This document shows positions 9,701 through 22,370 of a stretch of 64,000 nucleotides of DNA, one piece after another (within the stretch, counting starts at the first letter, position 1; the number at the start of each line of letters is the position of its first letter). A model generated the notes under the pieces. It saw nothing but the letters and a program-made list of their open reading frames with translations. It was not told the origin of the DNA and did not search any database. Where the stretch lies: NCBI GenBank assembly GCA_029204225.1, contig CM055110.1, forward strand, positions 19,124,300-19,188,299, written 5' to 3'. Made by a program: the position numbers and the translations under genes. The DNA comes from Diphasiastrum complanatum (Eukaryota > Streptophyta > Lycopodiopsida > Lycopodiales > Lycopodiaceae).

Positions 9701-11640
9701 GTCCTCGAAACTTGATACCCATTCACTACCGTTGTTTCATCATTGAAATTCCTTGGATAGTTCTTCGAGCATTTTCCATCCTTTATGCATGGTGCATTTG
9801 GAAAAGATGTTCCGCATGGGTCATGCATCATACAGGTCCTCACTATCTCGTACAACTTCAAATCATCCCCCCTCACAGGAATCTCTACGCATACGATACA
9901 ATCGTAATCTCCAACAATGATGGGCTTGCTCCGCTCCTCCAATATAATCAATAGGTGGGCATGGGGCAATCCTCTCTTCTGAAACTCCACAACATGAAGC
10001 CTTCCTATAATGCACCCAAATATCCCATCCTTTTTCAACAAATCAATCAAGTGTTGAAGCTTCATGCTAAAAACCCTCGACACCAAATCGGGCCTATCTG
10101 CAGGTGTCTGTTGAAATCTCAACTCCCTCCTCACTTCTGACCAATTTGAGTTCGCTGTCATTGTGATAAACAAATCGGGAGAACCCAACTCCCTAACGAT
10201 GGCCATAGCATCCTGGTACTGCTGATACATATGACGCGGTGAACCGATATAAGACGATGGAAGGACTATTCGTTGCCCTATGTTGTTGGCGGAATGAGCT
10301 CCAAGGGCATCAACGATGCCACTACAAATCTCTCTACGAAATCTATCTCGATTGTTATAGATGATGTTCATGTTGTTTTGCACCATTTTTGCTACCATGT
10401 CACACACATACTCTTGCAATAGCCTTCCACCCAAATGTATAGGTGAAGCATGCTTTGCTCGTACCTGTAAATGGTAGTTGTAAAACTCTCGAATGGCGAC
10501 AACTTTGTGTCCACCCTCTAATTGCTCTTTAGGAGCATCTGAATGTATACCATCATGTCTGTCATCATCATCACCACGTGCGACATCTCTCATACACATA
10601 TGTGGAATCCCCTGATACCTCCCATCGATATCGTAAGGAAAGAGGAGGACAAAATGCAAGGCATTATACGATGATGACGCTCTGTGGTATGCCGCAGACC
10701 ATCCTGAATGGAGTGCAATATGATGTCACACATTCCGTCGCTCGGGGTCTCATCTATAGGCATAAGCACTGCAATCACATCGCTCGTAGGAGCATTAAAC
10801 TATCTATTTGCTCTACTCTATGAACAACCAGACACTATGTGAAGTCGAATATCCTTTGTGACATTCTCTCGCATGATTCGAACAACATTCTTAAAACGTT
10901 ATGCAAATGGATTCACATCCATCATCATGCTTTGCAAAAGGGAGAGAACGTCCCACCTAAGGTTGAGATTCAGAGATAATCTCTGATCTAATTGCAAATC
11001 ATCACCATCCATGATGTAGATCTACAAAAATGAAGGTCTATCTAAGGGCAACAAACCAGCAATATGATGATACAACTGGCTAGACACTCTAAATGTATAC
11101 GCGCCGCCTACAGAGTTGGCAGTGGATCTATCTAGATTCACCCCAAGAGATGCAAAGGCCAAGGAGTTATTATAACTCCGAACATGTTTCCTAAAATGAG
11201 CTCCCATGTCATCAGAAGACGTGTACAAATTAAGGAGATAAAGAGACTGTGATGGCATCAAAGGCAAACACACCTTGCCTTTCATGCAACAGAAAGAGCC
11301 ATTTCTTTCTGCTTTCCATCGCATGGCTAAACATCAACTACACACAAACTCCATCCCCCCCAAATCATGACACATTGGTCTATCAAGTGACCTGGCCACC
11401 TCAAACAACCTACCTACGGAATGTGCAGACAAAGTCCTACCCAAAAATCTTCATTTCGCATTCATTCTACGCTTCATCCTTCTAGCTCTCGTATATCTAG
11501 ACTCTGCCTTAGGGGTCCTATACGAAGGGTGGCTACGCACTTCCTCAGGTGTACCAAAATCCACTGAACTCGGTTCAACTCTCTCAATTTCCTCTCTGTC
11601 TCTCATTGTCGCACGTAATCTATCCCAATATCTCCTCTGC
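9680..11640 (-). pseudogene. Helitron Rep (HUH endonuclease) region with internal deletion
   Basis: Reading leftward, the N-terminal part (SQRRYWDRLRATMRDRE) is near 11640, followed by SLGVNLDRS and the YTFRVSSQLYHHIAGLLP block (11022-11324). Then come VLMPIDETPSDG (about 10770), the long frame 9541-10659 with LPSSYIGSPRHMYQQYQDAM and PDLFITMTAN, and the HUH motif in FQKRGLPHAHLLI. After KCSKNYPRNFND the frame meets the helicase leader in a different frame. The usual several hundred residues between them, including the tyrosine region, are missing. A frameshift also separates the N-terminal pieces near 10650. The element is therefore non-autonomous. I did not find a convincing 3' hairpin/CTRR end. 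Confidence 0.85.
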
Positions 11641-11769
11641 GAGAGGGCATTTTGATTCCCACGTAGATCAGCTGATGTACGTCAAGTTCATAAATTGGTC
11701 AACAAGTATGAAACATGCTCAGAATTGCAGGACCGTCCTAGTTTCAGTGTATGTTCTACTATCTTAGTT

Positions 11770-11955
11770 TCAGTGTTATCTGCTTGAATGGACACTCGGA
11801 GTTTCAAAGAAGGAGATATGGCATCAAGTGTGTGTTATCTGCTTGAATGGACGTGTGCTAGATGAGATAACAAATGCGTGTTATCTCATACCCACTACGA
11901 CGTGTGTTATCTGCTTGAATGGATGTGTGTGTTATCTGCTTGAATGGACATGTGT
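11770..11955 (+). repeat. GTGTTATCTGCTTGAATGGA short repeats
   Basis: The 20-bp word GTGTTATCTGCTTGAATGGA recurs with small changes near 11776, 11831, 11901 and 11929, with partial copies (GTGTTATCT) between. The following 11960-12110 contains inverted words (GATCTGTCTATG / CATAGACAGATC and ACCACGTTGGTTG / CAACCAACGTG) around a duplicated AAGAACACGGCTAAA. No gene is evident. Confidence 0.65.
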
Positions 11956-12347
11956 TATCTATGATCTGTCTATGTATCTATCAGTATTCATAACCACGGC
12001 TAAATATACGCAGTAAGAACACGGCTAAAATAACCACGTTGGTTGTGTATCATAGACAGATCATAGATAGAGAGGCAACCAACGTGTTACACAGTAAGAA
12101 CACGGCTAAATATACGAACAACAAAACTACTAACTCTAGATAACTCAAGAAAATCAAATCATTTGGCCTGAGTGACGTAAAGGTGATCTGTCTATTAGGC
12201 ACCTCACAAAATTTTGATTTCAGAATGAGGAGAGAAGGAGGACAAATCGGCATTGTTCTGTTGTAGACCTCGTTGGTCGCAGTTGTTGTTCGTCACTGAA
12301 TTACGCATTTGCTTTAAAATACAATGGGAGCTCATTTTAGATATTGG

Positions 12348-13105
12348 AACACACACGTTTTGATTTGCCTTCATGGATAAACGAAGGTAAACTCTGCCTA
12401 TTAAATCTCTACCATGTCTGCCTTCAATACTTTGTAATCCTTTTTCTTTTGAGAACTCTGATAAAGATGTTGCTCAGAGATTGATGTTGGTTCATCGGGG
12501 GTGATTCTTTAGCATTGTGAAGATTGAGAAGCGTACCTATTAGACAACACACGTTTTGATTTGCCTTCGTGGATAAATGAAGGTAAACTCTATCTATTAA
12601 ATATCTGCCATTTCTGCCTTCAATACTTAGTAAACCATTTTTTTTGAGAACTCTGGAAAAGATGCTGCTCAGAGACTGATGTTGGTTCATCATGGGTGAT
12701 TCTTTGGAGATTGATGTTGGTTCATCGGGGGAGCTCATTTGCCATTGTCGTCTCTACCTTGAGCTTTTGTTCCTATGGCTATTGTGCAACAACGCTAGTT
12801 CCTTCTCTAGATCTCTCTTTACTTTTCCTTCTTCTGCATCTAATAGAGTGATCAAAGCCGACTTGCAAAGCCTGGAGCAAGGGGGGGGGATCAGATCAGA
12901 TCTGGTGAAAGAGTCTCATGATTTTGAAGCTGGGTTTGTGGGGATGGATTAGGCAACACACGTTTTGATTTGCCTTCATGGATAAACGAAGGTAAACTCT
13001 GCCTATTAAATATCTGTAATGTCTGCCTTCAATACTTTGTAAACCTTTTCTTTTGAGAACTCTGGAAAAGATGTTGCTCAGATATTGATGTTGGTTCATT
13101 GGGAA
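12348..13105. repeat. Three diverged direct repeats of about 150-165 bp
   Basis: A block beginning ACACGTTTTGATTTGCCTTC and running through GATTGATGTTGGTTCATCG occurs at about 12352-12508, 12547-12705 and 12956-13100. The spacers differ; the last includes a poly-G run near 12885. On the minus strand the first two copies form one open frame of 104 codons with a repeated peptide (MNQHQSLS). I regard that as a repeat-driven frame. 13110-13450 holds a looser ATCAGATGCTTAA repeat. Confidence 0.75.
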
Positions 13106-13567
13106 TCTATATTTCCGTAAGAGAAGTGTGTTATCTGATGTTTATCTGAATATTCAATAAGACGTGTGTTATTAGATGTTTATCTGAATATTCAATACAG
13201 TTACATATCAAATGCTTAATTATGCTCAAGAATCCAATAACGTTCAAGAATGTTCACATATCAGATACAATGCACATCAGATGCTTAAATGTTCAAATTA
13301 CGTTGCACATATCAGATGTTTCAAAATACGTTCAAGAAACTATCAGATGCTTAATTAACATAGTGTCACAGTGATTTGACCGTATTGGATGCAAACTGAA
13401 TCTGATGGGCTCTACAAAGTGGTTGTGAATCTGCAAAGCGAGGAAGGTCTGTTTGGTGCGATATAAGATTAACATATCAGATGAAAAGTTTCAAGAATCC
13501 AAACGATTGTGGAGATCCACAAATGAGAGAGTCATGAGAGGGCTTCAGCGGCAGGTCACAATCCCCC

Positions 13568-13592
13568 AAAGAGAGAGAGAGAGAGAGAGAGA
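13568..13592. repeat. Short (GA)n tract
   Basis: About 12 GA units within otherwise featureless sequence. 13600-14080 shows no gene; it contains a duplicated GGTGTGCTATTGCAAATGC near 13728-13758. Confidence 0.9.
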
Positions 13593-14084
13593 GCGAGCCA
13601 GCCAGCCGAAGAGATTCATTAGTAGACCATGCAAACCACCCTATAAGGAATATGAATTATGATAAGGAATATGAAATATGAATTGGCCCGTTAATTAGAG
13701 AGAGAGATTGGACAGTGGGTGTGCTATTGCAAATGCATGGGTGTGCTATTGCAAATGCCTAGACCGTTGGCAGCACATAATGAAACTTTAAGGCCCAATG
13801 GTCACTCATTAATTATAGAGTGGCCAACTTGACAGCCCATTTACCACTTGGACTTGGAATGTAGACTCTGGAGCATAGAGTTTGGCTAGTCACACCTAAC
13901 ATGCCAATCACATCATAGGACTTGTAATCAAAATATATTACCTTTCACATTTGAAGGGTACGTTTTTATTTCACACTTCTTTGACATTTAAATGGGCCAT
14001 TGACTGCATTGCAACTTGCAAATACCAAGGTATGCAATCATAGGCGACCGATATAGGCGACGCCTGATGATTTGGAAACTGAGT

Positions 14085-15640
14085 ATCTCGTTGACGGGCG
14101 ATGATTGAGACACATCCTCGAAAAATTGAGACACACCCTCGAAAGTAACTCGAAATGTACCTCGAAAATACGTCCAAAACTTCGTGTCTTGAGTCTCCAA
14201 AAATTTGACTCTCCACAAATTGACAATGACCCTCGAAATGTACCTTGAAAATTTGGAGTCTCCAAAAAATGAGTCTTGAAAATTTGGAGACTCCAAAAAT
14301 TCGAGTCTAGAAAAATTTGAGTTCCGAGTCTCTCCACAAAATTTCGTCTCTCCACAAATTCTGTCTCGAAAATTCGGAGACACTTCAAAAATTTGAGTTT
14401 CGAGTCTTGAAAATTTTGTGCCTCAAAAATTTGATTCAATACCTAGAAACGTTCCTCGAAATACCTCGAAAAATTGAGACACTCACCCTCGAAACGTTCC
14501 TCAAAATACCTCAAAAAATTGACACTCTCCCTCGAAATACCTCGAAAAATTAAGACACCCACCCTCGAAATACCTCGAAAAATTGAGATCCTCACCCTCG
14601 AAAGTAACTCGAAATGTACCTCAAAAATAACTCGAAATGTACCTCAAAAATACCTCCAAAAATTCGTGTCTTGAGTTTCCAAAAATTCGTGTCTCCACAA
14701 ATTGACAATGTCCCTCGAAATGTACCTCGAAAATTTTGAGTCTCCAAAATTTGTGAGTCAATACCTTGACAATCTCTCGAAACGTGCCTCAAAATACCTT
14801 GAAAAAATTGAGACACACACCCTCGAAACGTTCATCGAAATACCTCAAAACGTTCATGGAAATACCTCCACACGTTCCTCGAAATACCTCGAAAATTGAG
14901 ACACTCACCCTCGAAACGTTCCTTGAAATACCTCAAAAAATTGACACTCGCTCTCGAACGTAACTCAAAATCTACCTCAAAAGTAACTCAAAATGTACCT
15001 CGAAAATACCTCCAAAAATTCGTGTCTCGAGTCTCCACAAATTTTCAAGAGTCAATACCTTGAAACCTTCCTCAAAATACCTCGAAAAATTGAGACACAC
15101 CCTCGAAACGTTCCTCGAAACGTTCCTCAAAAAATTGACACTCACCCACGAAAAATACCTCAAAATACCTCGAAATACCTCGAAACGTTCCTTGAAATAC
15201 CACGAAACGTTCCTCAAAATACCTCGAAATGTTCCTCGAAATACCACGAAAAATTGACACTCACCCTCGAAAGGTTCCTCGAAATACCTCAAAAAATTGA
15301 CACACCCTCGAAATACCTCGAAAAATTAAGACACTCACCCTCAAAAGTACCTCGAAATGTACCTCAAAATTTACCTAAAAAATACCTCCAAAAATTTGTG
15401 TCTTGAGTCTCCAAAAATTCGGCTCTCCACAAATTGACAATGACCCTCAAAATGTACCTCGAAAGTTTGGAGTTTCGAGTCTCTCCACAAAATTTCATCT
15501 CTCCACAAATTGTTTCAAAAATTTGGAGACAATCCAAAAAAATTCGAGTTTTGAGTCTCGAAAATTTTGTGTCTCCAAAAATTGAAACCTCGAAATGTAC
15601 CTCTCTCTCGAGAGTGAGTGTGGATTCTTTGAGAGATTTT
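14085..15640. repeat. Degenerate CTCGAAA(T)ACCTCGAAA satellite-like block
   Basis: About 1.5 kb is built from variants of ACCTCGAAA, GTTCCTCGAAAT, AAAATTGAGACACTCACC and GAGTCTCCAAAAATT. Higher-order units of roughly 50-110 bp are hinted at by recurring TTGAGACAC...CCTCGAAACG. Many open frames on both strands (for example 14993-15406) are by-products of this composition with almost no TAA/TAG/TGA words. No protein family is recognisable. Confidence 0.85.
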
Positions 15641-15714
15641 GTGTTTTAGATAGAGAGCATCCAATTTGAGTTTCGAGTCTTGAATTTTTTTTTGAATTCG
15701 AGTCGCACGCGCGC

Positions 15715-15837
<123 letters not shown>

Positions 15838-15961
15838 TTCTGAAATTTTTTGTGTCTTAGACGGAGAGTTCGTCCAATTCGAGTTGAGTCTGCATTTTAC
15901 CCAAAGTACAATCAAATCTTATCTGATTCAGCAAAGCACTTACAGTATTTAAAAACTGCTT

Positions 15962-16131
15962 TGAATCTGTAGAATGATGCTTGCCGCCTCACGGAAACCC
16001 CCGAATGTATCTCGAACACTGCGTGTAAGTCATGGTTCCAAAAATCTTTGATAACTATTCTGGATCTGTAGAATGCTGCCTGTCGCTCACGAAAACCCTT
16101 GAATGTATCTCGAACACTACGCGTAAGCTAA
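15962..16131 (+). repeat. Direct duplication of about 65 bp, offset about 105 bp
   Basis: TCTGTAGAATGATGCTTGCCGCCTCACGGAAACCCCCGAATGTATCTCGAACACTGCGTGTAAG recurs from 16071 with several substitutions. It immediately precedes the duplicated copia-derived block that starts at 16131. Confidence 0.7.
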
Positions 16132-16960
16132 AATGTCAAAAGACATTTGGGATATTTTGAACTCACTATATGACATGAGGGACATAACTACTAAGTTACA
16201 TCTGCAAAGGAAATTCTTCACATTCAAAATGTTTGTTGGTGATTCACTTTAGAGTCACATTAACCAGTTTAAGAATCTCTTGCAACAGATGGCCGCTGTC
16301 GGATTAGTCATAGAAGATCAAGACGCAATTATGACATTTCTTTCAAGCTTGCCCTCTACATATGAGAATTGGGTGATGATCATATCGACACACTCGGATT
16401 TAACTCTTACTAGATTTATCACTATGTTGCTACAAGAAGATAATTGAAGAAGTCAAGACACTCCATCTACTTCCTCCTCTCAGGCTCTATATGTCAACAA
16501 AGGCTCCAAGCAGCAGAAGTAGAAAGGCTCCAAGAAGACTGCAATGAATAAAAAACAGACTCAAAGTCAAGAACACTCATCGAATCTACAATCGAAGAAT
16601 TTGAATCTGTTCCATACAAAATTGTTGATAGGAGTAATAAGATCCTTGCACTCGGCAAGAGGCATAGTTACTTATATAAATTGGCACACAGTTATTCTAA
16701 GTCTAGTCAAGCCTTGAAAACCACTGTTCTAGTCAATAAAGCAATACTATGACATCATCGCTACAATTCAAGGACTATTGCCTTAACAACGACATTGAGC
16801 AACAATACATCACTTTCTATTCGCCTCAGTATGGTCTTGCTGAGAAAAAGAGCATAATTTTAGTTGAATCGACAAAGTGCATGTTATCACATGCGACACT
16901 TCCAAAGTGCTTCTGGGCTGAAGCTGTTTCAACAACAACCTATATTCAGAACATATAAAG
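16131..16960 (+). pseudogene. Copia gag/integrase remnant (copy I)
   Basis: Broken frames match the better copy at 25150-26640: WDILNSLYDMRD and AVGLVIEDQDAIMTFLSSLP of a UBN2-type gag, then a direct jump to integrase words KDYCLNNDIEQQYITFYSPQ and AEKKSIILVESTKCMLSHATLPK. The region between, including the GAG-pre-integrase Cys/His part, is deleted. Stops such as TAG after GDSL are shared with copy II, so the decay began before the duplication. Confidence 0.8.
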
Positions 16961-17014
16961 GCCTCTCAAACAAAATATCATTCAAAGTTTGGACAGGTAT
17001 TCATCCCCCTCATT

Positions 17015-17016
<2 letters not shown>

Positions 17017-17100
<84 letters not shown>
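17017..17100. repeat. (TC)n microsatellite
   Basis: About 42 TC units at the exact position where copy II has 26675-26809. Confidence 0.98.
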
Positions 17101-17102
<2 letters not shown>

Positions 17103-17469
17103 GTTAATGCAGAGCAGCTGGATTCTTTCAATACCCAACGTTGGCCTTTCAAATAACAAATGGCATACTATTTACCCACATTCCTCCATATTCTTTAATC
17201 CATTCTCAAAAGATGTAGAAACATAAATTGCATTCTCCATACCATATTTGTCCATTCTCAAATAGGTAGAGACAAAAAATGCATACTCCATATCAAATGT
17301 GTCCATAGCTAAAAGAAGTAAAAGTAGAAAATGCATACTTCATATCACATCTGTCCATTCTCAAAAGTAGGATCAGAAAAATACTTACCAGTCTGTAATT
17401 ATTGCAGAGAATTGATAGGCACAATTGTCAAGCCTACAATGCATCTAAGGATCCAAATGTTTATATTGG

Positions 17470-18150
17470 GCCACGAGAGTTCATGCCTATCTGATCCAAA
17501 CTTTCTTATCCTCTTTGTATATAGTTTCATTAACAATGAGATAAGATTAAGGACTTCTCAAGATATTGGCAACAGATCATAACCTTACCTACAACGTCTA
17601 GAAGCAGTCGATTCTGGTTTTTGCCCATCACAAATAGCTAGTCTCACTTGTTGTAATTGTTCCTCCAAGTGTGTGATTTTGTATCATCAAACTTATTTTT
17701 GTAGCCATCCATTCATCCATACTTTTGTAATACTAGTTTTTGAGTTGCTGATGTAACTTCTTGGAATCGGCTTCCAAAATTTGTAGCTTCAACCCAAGAA
17801 ACAGAACTTTACCTTGAAGGTTACAAACACTTTTCTCATACTGACAATGCTGAAGTTTCGCAAGATGCAATTGCTCTGACAATCGGTGCGACTCATTATC
17901 CTTTTTCTCAAAGGCCTACTTTGAGTTTGTAAACTCTGCCTTGGACCACGCAAGTTAACCCTGAACATGCTTTAACTTTGCTCAAAAGCATGATCTACTT
18001 GTGGATAGTTCTTTCTCAAGCTCAAGCCTCACTTTATTTGAGCGCTCAAACTCCTCCTCCTTCAACTCCAATAGTTTTAGCAAATCAAAATTGGTGCCTG
18101 CTAGTTTAGCCAGTTCAACTTTACTTCCAACCATGTTCTTTACAACAAAG
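17470..18150 (-). pseudogene. Antisense coiled-coil frame (copy I)
   Basis: On the minus strand the peptide [20 protein letters not shown] leads into LKEEEFERSNKVRLELEKEL, a heptad-like charged stretch, and stops at about 17982. Downstream, the counterpart of the 27445-27681 frame (HLAKLQHCQYEKSVCNLQGK) is broken. The same peptides appear in copy II. The family is not recognised; it may be a captured gene fragment or a coding part of the block's own element. Confidence 0.4.
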
Positions 18151-18190
18151 GTCGTAGTTGCAAAAAAATAAAAAATTCGCAAAAAATTCC

Positions 18191-18337
<147 letters not shown>

Positions 18338-20250
18338 ATCTCGAAATTCTCTCGAAAAATTCGCGAAGAATTCTCTCTCAAAAATTTTGCGAAAAATTTT
18401 AACTCACTAAATTTTCGAGAAACACATTTTTGTGTCCTCAAAAATTCGTGAGACCGGTAGCATTAAGAAAGTCAATGCATGGTTTCAAGTGTCGCGACAG
18501 TTTTGAGTCTTCCGAGTCGCGAAAAATTCTCTCTTCCGCAAAAAATTCTCTTTCTACAAAAATTCTCTCTTTCTATGAAAAATTCTCTCGGACTCGAGTA
18601 TCGAGAGAGAATTATTTGCGAAAATACCTCGTAAAGATTTCCTGGAGGGAGAGGCCTCAAAAATATCGCAAAAATCGGCGAATCCTCGCGAAGCCTTCGT
18701 GAAAATCGACGAATCCTTCGCAAAATTTGTTGATCATGAATTCAATGTCAAACAAAATTAACTACAACCATTTTGAAGATATAATGTACAATCCAATTTA
18801 CAATCCCAAGGTTGTTTGCGCACAAAGACTTTGCGAAGTGTTTCATCATTGGACACAACGTGGGAGCAACGATTGTGCACCAGACAGTACTTAACGCATC
18901 AATAGATGGGTTGATCCACTGCTCTGTGGCTTGATACTGAGAGTTTCCTTCTTTGAAGGTATAGAGAGAATCAGTTCCAAGATTGAATATGGAGAAACAG
19001 ATTATCTCCGTGTATAAAACATACATATTTTTAGAACTTGTTTAATAGCATGTGAAGTTGTCAACCGTCCGTTGCTTGTTTTTGAGTGAGAAAATTTAAC
19101 TCTAAAGCGAGGAAGAAACTGAACTGTTTCCCATTGTTGCCAAAGCCTCGAAGCATTCAGAAACCGGATCTTACCTTAACCATGAACTGAAGCCTAGGCA
19201 TAAGTTGCCTAAATACATCATTAGCCCAGAAACCATCCGTCAGATGCAGATTCATACCTTGACTTGAAAAATGATCGCTAGGCTAAAAATCTCTTTCTGC
19301 CATAGTTGTCATGAACTTCTTCACGCACTGCTCATCCCATTTCTGGCTATTCAAAATTTTGAAAGCATTAACCAAACCCTTCCTGATCAATAAATAGAAT
19401 TTGTCCAAACGCAATATATCAATGTCACCCCATTCTCTGTGCTCATTGCGGACAGAAATCCTTCAAAAATATGAAGGGAAAGCTTCACAACTAAACGAAG
19501 CAAATGGGAGCAAGCCTCTCAATGAGGTTAGCCTGCAGGACGAATTTTTCGAGATGCGAATTTTCAAAAATGACTCGAATTTTTAAGACTCGAAAGAGAA
19601 GAAGACTCGAAAAAATTTGAGACTCGAAAAAAATTCGAGCCTTTTTTAAAATTTTGCATTGTAGAGAGAGAAAAAAAAAAGGAGTCAAAGAGATTGGGAT
19701 ATGCGAGATGTGCGTCGCATATCTTGCTTAGAGAGAGAGATGACAGCAAAAGTCCGAGCTAGAGAGAGGCTGAGAGAGTGACTTCGGGCATATCTCGCAA
19801 ATCTCATATCTCAAACAGCTCGCACACCTCACATATCTGGCATATCTCGCACATACCGCATATCTCACTTGGAAGTGGGTGTTCATGTGAGGCAATGTAA
19901 ATACAACATAAGAGCAAGAAATAAAGATGTCAAAGTATAGAATACATATAGTGGAACCTTAAACTTGTTAGTTGTATCTTGAGACCATGAAACATAGAAA
20001 TTGATGATAAGCCACAATGGAGGAGGAGCAAAACTCCAACTCTTCTTTCAACTCTTGGGCTAGAGATTGACCATGGAGAGTCAACTATAGGCCATCGGAT
20101 TGAAACTAATGGTGGAGATGGACTTTGAAAGGGCCTTGAAGAACTGAAAGGCAAAATAGGCCTTCCTTTCAATAAAAATTTTCAAACTGAAGTAATAGTT
20201 GGGTCCCAAGTTTTTGAAGGGTGAAGTTTCTTCATACTGAAGAAACAATT

Positions 20251-20619
20251 CAAAAACTCAAAGTGCCCTTATTTTCACCTCCTTTAGCTTATTTTGGCCA
20301 AACGAAAGGCTATAACCTCCAAACGAAGGGTACTTGACTGTACTTGCAAGTACGGTACATCAAAACAGAGTGATTGCTACGGAGAAAGTGTTCAGAGCAT
20401 GCCAAAAGTGATTTCACCATTCCATTGGGCACGTAGTTGGGAGTTGGTGACGAGAAGCATTTCGGAAGGCGACGCCAGTTTGGCCTTCAATTTGGCGAAA
20501 GAGCGGCGGGTGGCCTGGTAAGCCAAAAATTGCAGGTCATTACTTTTTTATTTTTGACATCACAGTTGGCTTCGACATACACTTTTTAGCCTGTAGGTGA
20601 AGTTTCAAGCAGTTTGGAA
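20251..20619 (+). other. Leader of the copia element, no gene
   Basis: AT-rich sequence upstream of gag that is also present, inverted, at 43289-43660. It includes GGCTATAGCCTC-type and CACCTCCTTTAGCTTATTTTGG words. I see no LTR end or primer-binding site, so the 5' LTR seems lost in both copies. Confidence 0.5.
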
Positions 20620-21606
20620 ATGGCAAACATCAATGAGACAATTTTGGGCGATGCAAGCAAACTTGATGGGGCTTCTAACTACAACATCAGAAAATTCAAA
20701 ATGAAGAGCATTTTGATGGAGAAAGAGTTATGGGAAATCGTAGTAGGTATTGAAGTCCGACCTAATACCACTCCAAGTGACATGAGGGCCTTTGATAAAA
20801 TGGCACAGAGAGCATTGTCCTTGATCAATCTTTCAGTGAAAGACCATGTGGTCACCCATATAAGTGATGCCACGATAGCTAGGGGAGCTTGGGAAGCTCT
20901 TAGAATGCAATTTCAAACTTGCAATCCAGCTCAAGCCATATTCTTGAAGTCAAGATTGAATGTAGTTGAGATGGAAGAAGGCGATTCAGTGGGATCTTTC
21001 TTCACCAAGATAAAGGAGCTGAGAGATCAACTTATGGCAATTGGAGAACCAATTAGGGATGTTGAATTGGTGCATACCACTATGAGCGGTGTCTCAGAAG
21101 GACTACAAATGTTTGTGAGCAGCATCGCCTCGAGGGAGAGATTGCCTACTTTTGAAGACTTCCACAGAATTATGTTGCAAGAAGAGCAGTGTCACGAACT
21201 GGTAAAGTCAAGGCAAACCCCACAGGATGATCAAGCCTTGCTTGCTAAAGGCAAGAAAAATGGATGGAAAAGGATTCTCAAGAAATCCAAGGATGATGAT
21301 GATGAGGGAGAGTCGTCATCGAAGGCGAAAAAGAAGAAGAAAGACAAATGTTACTATTGCCACAAATTGGGTCATTGGGCACGCGAGTGTTACAAGAAGA
21401 AAGCGGACATAAAGGCGGGAAAGGTGAAACAACAAGGCAACATTGCCGAAGATGATGGGGAAGATGATGAGAAAAGTGTCTTCTCATCGGCATTGGCATC
21501 CCAGGTTGATGATGGTACCAGATGGTTCATAGATTTAGGTGCCACAAGGCATATGACCGGGAAACGTGATTGGTTTGAAAAATTCTCTCTTGAAGAAGAA
21601 ATCTGA
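20620..21606 (+). pseudogene. Copia gag-protease (element A)
   Basis: The frame opens at MANINETILGDASKLDG, a UBN2-type gag with YNIRKFKMKSIL and LSINLSVKDHV-like helices. A lysine-rich stretch and one CCHC knuckle (CYYCHKLGHWAREC) follow at about residue 250. The protease begins at WFIDLGATRHMTG; the usual catalytic D-S-G-A reads D-L-G-A, so activity is doubtful. The frame stops at 21604-21606 after FSLEEEI, far short of a full pol, because the rest of the protease, the GAG-pre-integrase region and the start of integrase are deleted. Gag coats the retrotransposon RNA in cytoplasmic particles. Confidence 0.88.
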
Positions 21607-21616
21607 TGCTTTTGCT

Positions 21617-22330
21617 CGTTTCAAAGAGTTTAAGACTTAAGTAGAGAACCAACTAGATGCACGCATCAAAGTGCTAAGATCTGATAGAGGGGGCGAATAC
21701 AAATCTGATGATTTTGAGGACTTTTGCAAGGAACATGACATTAAAAGACAATTCACACAATCACACACGCCGCATAGTAATGGTGTAGCTAAAAGGAAAA
21801 ACAGGACTATTATGGAGAGTGCAAGCTCCATGATGAAGCAAATGGGCTTGACAGATTCACTTTGGTTGGAAGCGTGCAGTGTGGCAACGTTCTTGCAAAA
21901 CAGGAGCCCTAAAGCTGCGGTTCCAAATGTGACTCCCGAAGAAGCATTTACAGGAATAAACCAAAAATCGACAAGTTTCGTGTCATTGGATGTAGGGCCT
22001 ATGTAGATGTGCCAAAGGAGGAGTGAAAGAAACTTGGCGCTAAAGCAATCAAGTGTATCTTTGTCGGTTATGATGAGAGGATGAAGGCATACAGGTGTTT
22101 TGATCCTGTAATGAACAAGATTCACATAAGCAAAGATGTGATCTTTGATGAGACGCATAGGTATGAAGATGAAGACCATGCAAGTGATGAAAGCATCAAA
22201 AGACTTCCCACAATTTTGGAAGAAGAAGATGAAGAAGACACTCCACATGATGATGCACGTGAAGACGAGAGGGTGAGTATGAAAAGACACCACATATCCA
22301 AGAGCCTAGGGGAAGGTACTTACCAATAGG
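21617..22330 (+). pseudogene. Copia integrase, C-terminal half of core (element A)
   Basis: Shortly after the gag stop, frames read VLRSDRGGEYKSDDFEDF and FTQSHTPHSNGVAKRKNRT, the second Asp and Glu region of the integrase core (usual NGVAERKNR has E, here K). Then SLWLEACSVATFLQNRSP and the tail up to the NKIHISKDVIFDE block (22081-22329) follow. Stops and frameshifts near 22006 and 22328 break it. Confidence 0.85.
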
Positions 22331-22370
22331 AGCAATAAAGAAGAAACCGGTTGGAAGTAAGAAACATTAC

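Noticed and set aside
11770-13105. A CRISPR-like array
   Set aside because: Repeats are diverged and unevenly spaced with no uniform spacers, and the genome is a plant.
14317-15406. Many open frames on both strands in the CTCGAAA block
   Set aside because: Frames overlap in all phases and both strands and follow the repeat composition; no domain is visible.
21637-22293. Minus-strand 218-codon frame opposite the copia integrase
   Set aside because: It is the complement of recognisable integrase codons on the plus strand; the same shadow appears at 41701-42120.
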